Part shown: positions 40,418-50,429 of the stretch, one piece after another | How positions within the stretch are numbered: the stretch's first letter is position 1 | Layout of the letters: every line of letters starts with the position of its first letter | From: Bemisia tabaci | Taxonomy: Eukaryota > Arthropoda > Insecta > Hemiptera > Aleyrodidae | Reading direction: 5' to 3' | Length of the DNA: 64,000 bases | Assembly: GCF_918797505.1 (NCBI RefSeq) | Contig: NC_092801.1 | Coordinates: 19,406,116-19,470,115, forward strand | Notes under the pieces: generated by a model | Told to the model about the DNA's origin: nothing | What the model saw: the letters and a program-made list of their open reading frames with translations, nothing else | Database searches by the model: none | Program-made: the position numbers and the translations under genes

Positions 40418-41530
40418 CAACCCCGGCAAGTTTTTATGGGCCGTTATCACCGCCCGCTACACCGAGCGTCCTCGCTTCCAAAGCCACGGGGGGGGGCGGC
40501 AGGGAGCTTTTTAGGCTCCTTCGAGCCACGGGGCCACATGGGTCGGTCCAGACTGACCAGTCACAAACCGTGCCTTCGCGGTGTCCCCAAATCGGCCGGT
40601 CGGCCAAGGGCCAACTTGTTTGGTCCACGGCAACAGCCACCCCGAGTTGCAACGCCGTATCGCAGCATCCCTCTCCCCGACCTAGGTCAACCAATGGGGA
40701 AACTTTGGGGGTTGGCCGGCGAAAGTGGCACAAGGGAGAAAGAGAGTGAGGCCGGGCGCTCCCCGAAAGCGGAGGCCAGGGGACTCTCACCGCGACTCCC
40801 ATGCGAGACCGATTTTCTTCGAGATTTGCTCCGATTTTGATCTTCCGTCCCATCTGACCTTGCTATATTATTTTTCTTGAGTTGTCCTGATTTTTCCATT
40901 TTTTCATATTTTTCCCTGATTTTTATTCATCGTTGTTCATATATTTTTTCCTGCATACTACATCTTATCCATCATATTTCTGACTTATATTTTTTCACAT
41001 CATCCTAGATTTCCCCCCCCCCCCCCCCCATAGCCCATCACAATTTCCTAATCGTCTGTAATTGAACGGGTTGTCTTTCGTAAGTATCCGTTCCTAACTG
41101 TTTTGTAATTGAATGTTAATAATTGTTTTAATCTAAAATTTCATAATGTTAATAATTATGTTAAATCTGAGATATTATAACTGCCTTGTACTCGGATATT
41201 ACAAATTGCTTTGATGAGTTACTTACTTTCCTTCCAAAATTCTTCGTTTCCTGAATGTTTTGTAACTGAATGTTCATAATTGTTTAGTCTGAAATTTCAC
41301 AGTGTTAATAATCATGCTATATCTAGGATATTATAATTGCCCTGTAATCGAATATTAATAATTGATATAATGGATTACATATTTTTATTTTTATTTATAT
41401 TATTGGTGAGTTGTCCCAATCGTGACTCCCGAGGGGAGCCCCACCCAAACACCCGAGCCAAACGCTCCGCGGAGATGGAGCCTCTCCTCTGACGAGGCTT
41501 CAGTTCTGCAGAGAGGTCCTCCCGCAGCAC

Positions 41531-42800
41531 GCGGGGCTCTGCCAGTAGGGAGGGTCCTATTTTTCCATTCTGGCTCAAACTCGGGAGCTTTCTTTCTGAC
41601 TTCCGAGGAGTCGGTCCAAATAATAGAGGAGGAGGATGACCAGTAGAGCCCGCACGTATTCCGGTGCTCCCCTGCTGGCGAGAGCCCTAGGATTGAGGAC
41701 GACGAGGAGGAAAGGGCTGAGGTAGAACCTGTCGCGGGGCCAAGTCGCCGTGTAGAGGAATACTGTGATGGGGATGAACGTTTTTACTTCAATTTTTCAC
41801 CCCAGATGTTTGAACGTTGTCAGGACAGCACGCGGGGCTCTGCCAGTAGGGAGGGTCCTATTTTTCCATTCTGGCTCAACCTCGGGAGCTTTCTCTCTGA
41901 CTTCCGAGGAGTCGGTCCAAATAATAGAGGAGGAGGATGACCGAGTAGAGCCCGCACGTATTCGGTGTTTCCCCCTGCTGGCGAGAGGCCTAGGATTAAG
42001 GACGAGGAGGAGGAAAGGGCTGAGGTAGCACCTTTTGCGGGGCCAAGTCGCCGTGTAGAGGAATACTGTGATGGGGATGAACGTTTTTACTTCAATTTTT
42101 CACCCAGATGTTTGAACGTTGTCAGGACAGCACGCGGGGCTCTGCCAGTAGGGAGGGTCCTCTTTTTCGATTCTGGCTCAAACTCGGGAGCTTTCTCTCT
42201 GACTTCCGAGGAGTCGGTCCAAATAATAGAGGAGGAGGATGACCGAGTAGAGCCCGCACGTATTCCGGTGTTTCCCCCTGCTGGCGAGAGGCCTAGGATT
42301 AAGGACGAGGAGGAGGAAAGGGCTGAGGTAGCACCTTTTGCGGGGCCAAGTCGCCGTGTAGAGGGATACTGTGATGGGGATGAACGTTTTTACTTCAATT
42401 TTTCACCCCAGATGTTTGAACGTTGTCAGGACAGCACGCGGGGCTCTGCCAGTAGGGAGGGTCCTCTTTTTCGATTCTGGCTCAAACTCGGGAGCTTTCT
42501 CTCTGACTTCCGAGGAGTCGGTCCAAATAATAGAGGAGGAGGATGACCGAGTAGAGCCCGCACGTATTCCGGTGCCTCCCCTGCTGGCGAGAGCCCTAGG
42601 ATTGAGGACGACGAGGAGGAAAGGGCTGAGGTAGAACCTGTCGCGGGGCCAAGTCGCCGTGTGGAGGAATACTGTGATGGGGATGAACGTTTTTACTTCA
42701 ATTTTTCACCCCAGATGTGTGAACGTTGTCAAGACAGCACGCGGGGCTCTGCCAGTAGGGAGGGTCCTATTTTTCCATTCTGGCTCAACCTCGGGAGCTT
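41531..42800 (+). repeat. 301-bp tandem repeat in unit B, five starts
   Basis: GGGCTCTGCCAGTAGGGAGG recurs at about 41535, 41838, 42137, 42438 and 42750. Each unit encodes VGRVLFFDSGS..., EEEDDRVEPARI, and CDGDERFYFNFSP. Single-base indels between units (for example ACCCAGATG versus ACCCCAGATG) put successive units in different frames, so no single frame crosses the whole array. Longest open piece: 41965-42546. Confidence 0.8.
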
Positions 42801-43673
42801 TCTCCCTGACTCTTAGTTTCTCAACCAAGTCATTGTGGTGCCAAAAGGCACTACCCTACTTGGGCCGTACTCGGTCCCTGGGGGACACAAGCGGGCCCGT
42901 GGACAACCGAACTCGGTCAAGGTTCGAGCGGGCTTGGAGAGCCGAACTCGAACCAAAACACAAGCAGGTTGTCCAAAAGAAAAAAAAAAAAAAAACAGAG
43001 AGATCATCCCACAAGTATCACCACCACATCTCAAATTATGCGTAAAATCTAAATACACGCCGATTATCTTTTTCAATAGTAGCCTGAAAATTGTTACATT
43101 GGGGGGGGGGGGGGGAGAGAAACCGAACACGGTCCGTGTCCGAGCGGGCTTGGGAGCCGAACTTCTTTTTTTATGAAAATGCTACCAGCATTGCTACCAG
43201 CACTGGTGTCGCCGCTGGCACTGGCGGCACTGGTGCCACCGCTGGTGCTGGTACTAGTTTCACCGCTGCTGGCACTAGTTTCACCGCTGCTGGCACTAGT
43301 TTCACCGCTGCTGGCACCGGCACTATTGTCACTGCTGGTAACGGCCCCGGTGCCCTCGATGCTTGCCAATCTCACGAGCGGCACGATCGGTTCTAAGGTA
43401 TTGTTCCTGATCATGATATCTCCAAGAAACGACATATCTTCTTCATATTTCCATTTTTTTTCTTGAGGCGTATTCTCCTGCAAGAGTGTTCAAGTTGAGA
43501 CAATTTTCCGACCCCTGCCCCTTCAACACCCCGAACGACAAATAAACTTTAACATCGACACGCGAACCGACTACGAACGCAACTTCTTTTCAACGAAACC
43601 CCGAAAGTCCGCTCCACCTCCCCCCATAGAAATTATAGAGTTAGACACAACACCGCTATCAAAGACCACTTTC

Positions 43674-44223
43674 ATGAACATACCGATCCCCTCCCCCTCT
43701 GAAATGACCCCTATGACCCCCTCAACCATTGCACTTTTAGACGAAATTTTTGAAGACCCTGCCCTCAGCGACTACCAGCCCTCTCCTCCCCCCTCCCCCA
43801 TTGACGATCACGATACATTGACTCCCCCGGTTTTTTACCCGCTGGTGGTTTCAACGCCGAAACACAAATCCAACTGTTCCTTTTACGACAATGACAATTT
43901 TTTTCAATGACAGTAGTATCCTTACCGGCACCACTACATGTTTGTTAATATCACAAGTAGAAGAGAGCTTAGACGATAGTGTGTTCTTCCCTGACCCCCA
44001 AGAGAGCTTAGACGATAGTGTGTTCCTCCCTGACCCCCAAGAGAGCTTAGACGATAGTGTGTTCCTCCCTGACCCCCAAGAGAGCTTAGACGATACTGTG
44101 TTCCTCCCTGACCCCCTTCCCTCATTAAAACGACCGGCTTCTCCTCCTGACTGGACAGATACCCCAAAACGCCCTAGATCTACTGACGAACTTCTGACGC
44201 TGACTGACCCTATTATACAGTGA
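43674..44223 (+). CDS. Unit B acidic Pro-rich protein (two overlapping frames)
   Basis: The first frame (43674-43910) begins MNIPIPSPSEMTPMTPSTIA and contains LLDEIFEDPALSDYQPSPPP. A second frame (43891-44223) takes over at a T-run (CAATTTTTTTCAATG) and carries four copies of ESLDDSVFLPDPQ (36-bp unit), then LKRPASPPDWTDTPKRPRST, nuclear-signal-like. The switch could be a slippage mutation, programmed frameshift or short intron. Acidic clusters plus a KRPR motif suggest a nuclear regulatory protein; this is inference. Confidence 0.4.
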
Positions 44224-44229
44224 AATGGA

Positions 44230-44537
44230 ATGTACTATGAGGAATTCTATACTCATGTGCCGTACGGCGCCCGATGCAGGGGTATTCTCCGTGTGTAGAC
44301 CCTGCTGAATGTCCACACTACGACACACATCAGTCCAAATATCATCATCTATCATGCAATGGGTTTTCACACATGCTTAAATGTGCTGCAGAGACCGATT
44401 GCATGATAGAGGATGGAATTTGGATTTGTGTGTGTCATGATGGCTGCATCCTACGCCCTGCGGCACAAAATGAGGAGCGGGTCATGGACACCGTTGCACT
44501 GGAATTCGAAAACCTTTTCGACATGCAACATCTGTAA
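44230..44537 (+). pseudogene. Unit B Cys/His-rich protein, frameshifted
   Basis: Same gene as 38710-39018, but one G is missing near 44272. The frame from the original ATG is lost, and only an internal ATG (44274) gives the rest, MQGYSPCVDPAEC onward. Nearly all other codons match unit A. Confidence 0.5.
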
Positions 44538-44595
44538 ATACAAAAACCGATGACAATGTACAAACTCTTCCTGTAAATTCGAAACAAAAAACCTA

Positions 44596-44802
44596 ATGTA
44601 CATAAGACCTTCTAGGATGGATTTGCGTGTGCTGACCGCGGAGGAGGTACAGGAAGTGTTGCGGGAGGCGGAGATGGAGATGCTGGCAAACTTTGTACAA
44701 AAACTATGGCGCAGCGCACACATTGCCACCCCAGGTGTTTCCGGCGAGACGGAAATGGTAAAGGCGATTAGGTACTTCTCGCTTAAAAGTTGGATTTTTT
44801 AG
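44596..44802 (+). CDS. Unit B small helical ORF
   Basis: 68 codons starting MYIRPSRMDLRVLTAEEVQE. Identical to the unit A ORF until after SAHIA, with a different C-terminal tail from an inserted GGTA. Unknown function. Confidence 0.4.
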   Translation: MYIRPSRMDLRVLTAEEVQEVLREAEMEMLANFVQKLWRSAHIATPGVSGETEMVKAIRYFSLKSWIF

Positions 44803-44869
44803 AACGCACTCTCCATTGGTTCCTAGAACCTAAAAAGTAGAAAAACCCATCCACTTTTTTTTTAGAAAA

Positions 44870-45444
44870 CTGTGAGAGTGGCCCAGGGACCTGGCACCCA
44901 AGTCGAGGGCGCTGACAAAAACCCATACGTCACGGGACTGGGCAGCGGTGGAGCACCCCCCAGCGAGAGGGCAGAGGGGTAGCATCCCTTTTGCGCATGC
45001 GCAGGGAGAGGCTTGACCGGTTCCGAGTCAAGTGGAGGGGGTAGCCAGAGCCGGAGACCTAGGGAGCTCCTCGGAGCTGGGCCCTGGGAGGATCTTGGAG
45101 AGACTGGCGATCGAGCGGCACTTGTCCGCTCCTCATCCCATCGACCCGGATTCAACCAGCGCTTGATTATTGTGTGCCCTTGTAGCAATCAGCATTAGAC
45201 ATTGCATCTCATATCACTTTTGGTTCTCTTCTTGTCTTCGCCTCTTCCCGTCCATCACCTCTGTGTCTGCACTGCCGTTGCGACGAGTGTCAGCTCTGCA
45301 CTTGCGACGCCCTGCGTCTGCATTGCTCTAGCGACGCCATTGTCTGCACAGCAGTCGCGACGCGTGTCTGCACTTGCTCTTGCGACGCCCTGCGTCTGCA
45401 CTAGCACTTGCGACGCTCTACCCCCCCTGAGCTACGCATCTCAC
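44870..45444. mobile_element. About 575-bp insertion in unit B, related to 48058-48475
   Basis: Absent from unit A at the corresponding site (GAAAAC/GTAGGATATG) and flanked by AAAAC on both sides. AGCCGGAGACCTAGGGAGCT and the following GACTGGCGATCGAGCGGCAC, then TCTGCACTTGCGACGCCCTG tandem units, recur at 48058-48475. No coding evidence. Confidence 0.65.
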
Positions 45445-45587
45445 AAAACGTAGGATATGTAAGATTTGTAAAGAGAAGACTGTATTCGTCCGAGACATAT
45501 CTCTGCGGTGAACATTACTGTGATAACATATGATGTTGATGGACATGTTGAGGGGGGAGGGGGTAGGGGTGCGACTTTAACAGACTT

Positions 45588-45926
45588 TTGAATCAAGTGT
45601 TTTTCGTGTCGCGCAACGGAACGAAGCAAATAGTGCGAAGCAAAATCGGATATTGGGTCGAAAAAGACTTTCCAGTGATCATCTTATACTACAAACTAGA
45701 TGAGCCTCAATCGGGTTTAGAACTCAGTGTTCAGGAGTGGAACGAGTTGGTGCAGAGCAAGTCCTCAATCAGAGAATTTCTACGCAAAGGAACCCATAAG
45801 CCTACAATCCTACTCGGTTCGGTCAATCGAGCAGTGGAGTTCGGGAAATATTACACTAAAAGAACAGTGGTCATCAAGGAAAGCCAACGAATAAATGAAT
45901 GTCTGAGTGAATGCGTCAATGAATGA
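45588..45926 (+). CDS. Unit B PC4/p15-like ORF (longer copy)
   Basis: 112 codons; the same core as 39488-39766 (DFPVIILYYKLDEPQSGLEL, then SVQEWNELV) with a longer tail LLGSVNRAVEFGKYYTKRTV. The tail's last residues come from ATGAATGACT-type tandem repeats. The longer frame here may be the ancestral form. A ssDNA-binding PC4-like fold is suggested by pattern only. Confidence 0.4.
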   Translation: MNQVFFVSRNGTKQIVRSKIGYWVEKDFPVIILYYKLDEPQSGLELSVQEWNELVQSKSSIREFLRKGTHKPTILLGSVNRAVEFGKYYTKRTVVIKESQRINECLSECVNE

Positions 45927-46113
45927 CTCAATGAACAAATGAATGACTGAAAGAATGTGTCAATGAATGACTCAATGAAGGATTCTAATCATCTTATTAC
46001 ATAAAGGTCCTCGCGGATTTACATTTTATACTTATCAGGAAAACTATTGCATAAGTAAATTTGATTGCATTTTAATTTTGTAACATATTTATTTTATTTT
46101 TTTATCCCCTTTT

Positions 46114-47082
46114 GCATCATCCATCATAGTTGGCGAAGACGTTGATCTCGTGGTTATTTTAACATCACTCTCCAAGAACATGGGTAATGTTTTCCTTTTG
46201 AAGCCCGGTAGGAAGAAGACCATCCAAAAAATTTACAACAGAAGCAGTCTTGGTGACGAAGTCGTTGCTAAAACATGTTATTCCTACACCCTACACGCAT
46301 TTAGCGGATGCGATACAACTTCCTACCTGTATAATCAAGGGAAAGCAAAAATCATAAAGACGCTCAAAAATAACCCGGAACTTTTACCTTGTGTTGAAGT
46401 TTTTCAAAAACCGAATTCAACTGCCGCTGAAATTGCTGATGCGGGTCAAAAGTTTCTCCTGTGTTTGTACGGCTGTAAAACACCTGAAACCACGACGCTG
46501 AATGTTCATAGGTACAAATGTTTCGTAAAAACAGCATTTAAAAATAAGCACACTTTGGCATCGTTGCCGCCTCCCGAAGAAGCAGCTAAACAACATTCCC
46601 TGCGAACTTACTACCAAGTTCAAAGTTGGTTAGGCGTTGATAAGAATCCAACAGAGTGGGGCTGGGAAATAAGCAAAAATGGGCTAGTTCCGGTGACTTC
46701 GATGCAAAAACCTGCACCTGATGCCATTCTAAATCAGATTTCATGCAAGTGCAAGAAGGGCTGCCGCGCGAGTTGCAGCTGCAGAAAAAGTGGCCTTTCC
46801 TGCACTATCATTTGCTCCAGTTGTTTTACTGATAATGCATGTACCAACAGGCCCGTAGATGCTATTTTGGATGAAGAGAACGTTCACGACCCGGAGGAAG
46901 TTCAAGATCAAGCCGTGGACTACGGACTTTCGTCCGATTTTGAGGAAGAAAGTGACGCAGTATCAATTTCGGAATCTGAGGGTGAAAAACGGGCCGGTGA
47001 ACCGGGGTCATTGACCCTTGATAGTGAAGACATTGACCAACCTAGACCATCAACGCGTTCAAAAAAGCCACGACTTGAATGA
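46114..47082 (+). pseudogene. Truncated transposon-type protein with C-terminal CXC (tesmin-like) Cys cluster
   Basis: The frame is open from before 46108 to TGA at 47082. It includes IIVGEDVDLVVILTSLSKNM upstream of the GTG at 46150, so that GTG is not the true start. Conserved blocks: HAFSGCDTTSYLYNQGK, AGQKFLLCLYGC, AAKQHSLRTYYQVQSWLG, and a Cys cluster C-x-C-x3-C-x3-C-x-C-x6-C-x3-C-x2-C (46744-46824). It ends in an acidic tail. Proteins with this block order are repeated many times in invertebrate genomes and behave like transposon genes; I cannot name the superfamily. Unit B ends where the frame begins, so the N-terminal part is missing. A splice acceptor ATCATAG at 46129 is an alternative explanation. 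Confidence 0.6.
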
Positions 47083-48057
47083 GAAATGGTCATAATGTAA
47101 ATAGGTTCTGTTACTTACTTATTTTTTTGTGTTATTTGTTGTTACGTAAAATAGAACATAAATAATAACTGTAACAATAGAAAGCCAGGTACAGTTTAAC
47201 TATTGCGTTTTTTTTTAATTGAGATTACGCATGGATATGAATCATAAGCACCACCTAACCTAACAATACACTATTAAGTTTATTTCATTAAATTATGTCA
47301 AATTTTATAGATATTAGTAACAGCGTTTCCGTGCCTTTAATATGGTTTCTAATGGCCCAAATGCGGTAAAGTGATTACTAAATCTGTGACATTTGACAAC
47401 ACCGGAAAATTCAATATAATCAATATAAAATGAATAATGATAAATAATTGATGAAATAGGCCTTAAATCGAGAAAAGAGACTAATCTCGATGAATAGGGG
47501 GGGAGGGGTGGCGCGAAATGCGACGTTGCCGCACCGCCGATTTGACGCGTCAGACATAGCATTTTCGGACGCCGCTTGGCAACGTTGCACTTCGCGCTAG
47601 GGAAAAGGAGTAGAGCCTATTTTGTAGCATTTTGTGTCTACTTTCGTTTGGACAGTTATTGTTGGCCTCTAAAATGACGTTTTAAGCATTTTTTTTACGA
47701 AAAACCGAAAAAAAAAACGAAATTCCTGAATTTCTACCGAAATTTTGCAACGCTATAAAAGGGTCAAAAATTCATGAAAGTAACTTTTTTTTTTTCAATA
47801 TGTAGGGAATTTTATCAGCTATATTTTATAAAATAACTCGTTTCATGAAAAAATTGAAAAAAACCCGAGATATTTCCAAAAAACGGAGTCAAAGTCGGTT
47901 TTTTTTCGATTTTTCGTAAATTTGGCAACGTTCCGGGCAAAATTTTTGTTCGCAAAATCCAGATTCGGATTCAGCGACCCAAAATACATAAGGAATAAGT
48001 GTCAGTACAAAATCTCCATTGATTGTAGGGCAAACTTCTAACTTGCCTGGACTATAG
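47083..48057. other. No gene seen
   Basis: AT-rich sequence after the transposon-type gene. A GC-rich patch at 47490-47615 has GGCAACGTTGC-type motifs, and T-runs follow. No ORF or clear repeat boundary. Confidence 0.4.
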
Positions 48058-48475
48058 CCAGAGCCGGAGACCTAGGGAGCTCCTCGGAGCTGGGCCCTGG
48101 GATTATTCTTGGAGAGACTGGCGATCGAGCGGCACCTGTCCGCTCCTCATCCCATCAACCCAGAGTCAAACCATATATGAACTGTGTGCCCTGTGTAGCT
48201 GTAGCAATAGACATTATATCACAGCGTGATTTTAGGTTCTTCTTTGGCCTTCGCTTCTTCCCGTCTATCCCGTTTGTGTCTGCACTGCCGTTGCGACGAG
48301 TGTCAGCTCTGCACTTGCGACGCCCTGGCGACGCCCTGCGTCTGCATTGCTCTAGCGACACCATTGTCTGCACAGCAGTCGCGACGCGTGTCTGCACTTG
48401 CTCTTGCGCCGCCTTGCGTCTGGACTTGCACTTGCGACGCTCTACCCCCCCTGAGCTACGCCATCTCACAGGACT
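48058..48475. repeat. Second copy of the unit B insertion repeat
   Basis: Matches 45045-45450: AGCCGGAGACCTAGGGAGCT, CTGGCGATCGAGCGGCAC, and TGCGACGCC-type tandem repeats, ending CCCCCCTGAGCTACGC. Minus-strand Arg-rich frames here are by-products. Confidence 0.7.
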
Positions 48476-48553
48476 ATCAGCAGGATGACTCTCAGCCTTC
48501 GCCAACTACTTGACTAACTAACAATCCAGTAAATAAACGACAAGGAACCGAAT

Positions 48554-48844
48554 ATGGAAAATGAATCGAAATTAATGGTCCGAGTAGAAACGTTATTTTT
48601 GAGAAAGAATACCCTCCAACCAAGGCAATTAATAGAGGCTTTCGAAAACATCGTTTACGGAAAATACGAAGCGGAGTGGGATATTGAAATTGCTAACGAG
48701 ATTTTCGATTGGTATGAGGATCCCTTCCCAGGTGAGGAGCCAGAAAGAACGGAAATCGAAAGCCTGAAAATACACTCATTTTTAAGGAGTCTAGTATACG
48801 AATTAGACGACGGCTACTTTTCAATAGACGAAAAGGAGGATTAA
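48554..48844 (+). CDS. Small acidic protein, 96 aa, unknown
   Basis: An intact ATG-initiated frame starting MENESKLMVRVETLFLRKNT, with ERTEIESLKIHSFLRSLVYE and a Glu/Asp-rich end. It is preceded by CAGTAAATAAACGAC and followed within 15 bp by an AT-rich segment matching the one after the leaders of units A and B (48855-49040). It therefore probably belongs to a further, rearranged member of the same element family. No homologue recognised. Confidence 0.45.
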   Translation: MENESKLMVRVETLFLRKNTLQPRQLIEAFENIVYGKYEAEWDIEIANEIFDWYEDPFPGEEPERTEIESLKIHSFLRSLVYELDDGYFSIDEKED

Positions 48845-48854
48845 ATACTTTCAA

Positions 48855-49200
48855 TAAGTATCCGTTCCAAATTGCTTTGTAATTAAATGTTGATGATTAT
48901 CTTAATCGTAATCTTCAATTTCGTAAAGTCAATACTTACGTTAAATCTTAAATAGAAAAATTGCCTTGTAGTCGAAAATTACTGATTGCTTTAATGGGTT
49001 CCTATTTCCCTTCCATAATTATCCGTTCGTAGGATCCGTTCATTCATATCCGTCATCCTAGAAGAACAGGTGAATTGGGAAAAGCAAGACAAAATCAAAA
49101 GGTTTGGGCCATAAATGAGTCAAGCCCAAGTAGTGAAGAATTATCGCACGGGCCTTTGTCAGAGACCGCTGCGAGGGGGGACGCGCCTAATGGGAAGGTA
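48855..49200 (+). repeat. AT-rich segment and leader-like piece of a third related element
   Basis: AAGTATCCGTTCCAAATTGC, TTGTAATTAAATGTTGATGA and ATTGCCTTGTAGTCGAAAAT parallel 36610-36900 and 41080-41390. The next 120 bp (CAAAAGGTTTGGGCCATAAA, ATCGCACGGGCCTTTGTCAG) parallel the diverged leader at 35400-35470. Confidence 0.6.
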
Positions 49201-49260
49201 AAAGAAGAAAGTGACGGACACTTGCAATTAATCGAGCATAAAGTTAAAATGAGAAGCTGC

Positions 49261-49532
49261 GGACCGATTATTGAAACTGATGGACGAAGCGATCGACAAA
49301 GAAGACATAGGAAGTATGGAGCGATCCTATTGGTTGACATGGTTGGTTGTTATAGACTAAGGAAGAAAATGATGGACTAACTGTCGGGTCTGTAGTGGGT
49401 TGCCGTTAGTTAGTCTATTACCTACCTCCTATGTCCATTGCCACCACCTGTTCCCACCAATAGGATCCCTCCAAATCCCTTTTGTCGTGTTTATCTATAG
49501 CTTTGTCTATAAGTTTAAATAATCGGCCCGCT
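49261..49532. mobile_element. Foldback MITE, GACAAAGAAGAC family, copy 4 (complete)
   Basis: The clearest copy. GGACCGATTATTGAAACTGA at the left and ATAATCGGCCCGCTGG at the right; arms contain GATCGACAAAGAAGACATAG and CCTATTGGTTG with inverse partners. No ORF. Confidence 0.75.
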
Positions 49533-49745
49533 GGTTGAACCGCGGATTGTCAGTCGAAGACTCCACTACAAACTCCTAATAACAGTGTTCGGTTGCAGAG
49601 AGTGATACTGGAGTGGCTACGCGATACACCCGCGAGACGCGAGAGCGCTCCGATAGCGGACCGGTAGCGGCCGGCTCGCAGCGTGGGAGCAGCCGATCGA
49701 TCTCCAAATCCTCCGATAACCACGTTCGCGCATTGGCGCTCCCCG

Positions 49746-49752
49746 TATAAAA
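49746..49752 (+). promoter_or_regulatory. TATA box of Gly-rich gene paralogue 2
   Basis: TATAAAA 65 bp upstream of the next ATG, with an initiator-like TCAGGCTCTCATCATT about 20-30 bp downstream. Confidence 0.7.
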
Positions 49753-49816
49753 TCCGTCCGGGCGTCAGGCTCTCATCATTCTCCCTTCCTCCATCCACCA
49801 AAGAGCTTCATCTACA

Positions 49817-50311
49817 ATGGCTTTCTTCGCTGTAGTCGCATGCTTGTCTTTCGGCCTCGTCGCTGGCAACCCCTACCCTTCCTGCGCCGCGGGTAGTTGG
49901 GGCGCTGGATCTTGGGGCTCTGGAGCCGGAGGCTCAGGTGGAATGGGCGGAGCCGGTGGAATGGGCGGAGCCGGAGGGATGGGCGGAGCCGGAGGTGCAG
50001 GTGGAATGGCCGGAGGCAGGAACTTCGCGCCTATCATCATCGAGCAGGTGGCGCCGGCGCCCATCACCGTGGGTCTGCCGCTGACCCCGAACGTGATCGA
50101 CCACCAGTCGGCGCCGTACGAGATCAACTACTTCGGGACCCCGTACGTCGTCAAGCACAAGCAGAGCGCCGCCCTCAACGTCTACACGCAGACCCCGGTC
50201 GTCGTGGACACGTACGCCGAGCCCAAGGTCCAGGAGCACGCCGCCGAGCCGGCCGTCATCGTCGAGGAGATCTGCCCGTGCTCAGGACCGAATGAAATCC
50301 CGTGCCACTAG
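49817..50311 (+). CDS. Gly-rich secreted cuticle-like protein, paralogue 2
   Basis: An intronless 164-residue protein. MAFFAVVACLSFGLVAGNP is a signal peptide, followed by SCAAGSWGAGSWGSG, a run of GGMGGAG repeats, and the conserved half (IIIEQVAPAPITVGLPLTPN, YEINYFGTPYVVKHKQSAAL, QTPVVVDTYAEPKVQE) ending CPCSGPNEIPCH. Order, length and ending match the minus-strand paralogue at 30992-31513. The two lie in opposite orientation about 18 kb apart. Both have TATA-type promoters, GC-rich coding sequence and Cys near both ends of the mature protein. An extracellular structural role is inferred. Confidence 0.88.
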   Translation: MAFFAVVACLSFGLVAGNPYPSCAAGSWGAGSWGSGAGGSGGMGGAGGMGGAGGMGGAGGAGGMAGGRNFAPIIIEQVAPAPITVGLPLTPNVIDHQSAPYEINYFGTPYVVKHKQSAALNVYTQTPVVVDTYAEPKVQEHAAEPAVIVEEICPCSGPNEIPCH

Positions 50312-50354
50312 GCGCTGCGATTCCCATGTCATCGTTGAGATTCGAGTCCATCTT

Positions 50355-50360
50355 AATAAA
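50355..50360 (+). terminator. Polyadenylation signal of Gly-rich gene paralogue 2
   Basis: AATAAA 44 bp after the TAG stop, followed about 25 bp later by a GT-rich stretch (TGTGTATGATTTGTTTTGTG). Confidence 0.75.
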
Positions 50361-50429
50361 ACACTTGAATCATGGAACCTGTGTATGATTTGTTTTGTGT
50401 TTCCCGCGAAACGTTTTGTGGTGGTGAAC

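Larger units (their letters stand above)
40418..46106 (+). mobile_element. Unit B: second tandem copy of the multi-ORF element
   Basis: Same order and near-identical sequence as unit A: leader 40418-40980, AT-rich segment 41040-41390, repeat-bearing ORFs 41422-42800, GC-rich repeat 43190-43340, acidic region 43674-44223, Cys/His-rich ORF 44230-44537, helical ORF 44596-44802, PC4-like ORF 45588-45926, same right end. Differences: five rather than two 301-bp repeats, three rather than one GGCACTAGTTTCACCGCTGC units, and an inserted roughly 575-bp repeat (44870-45444) flanked by AAAAC. An extra segment of about 120 bp at 42985-43105 (after a long A-run) is absent from A. Confidence 0.7.

Noticed and set aside
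35939..46106. LTR retrotransposon formed by units A and B as repeats
   Set aside because: The units carry multiple ORFs, there is no reverse transcriptase or integrase between them, and there is no primer-binding site or polypurine tract.
49873..50295. Arg-rich and Pro-rich frames over the second Gly-rich gene
   Set aside because: Frame shadows of the gene at 49817-50311.
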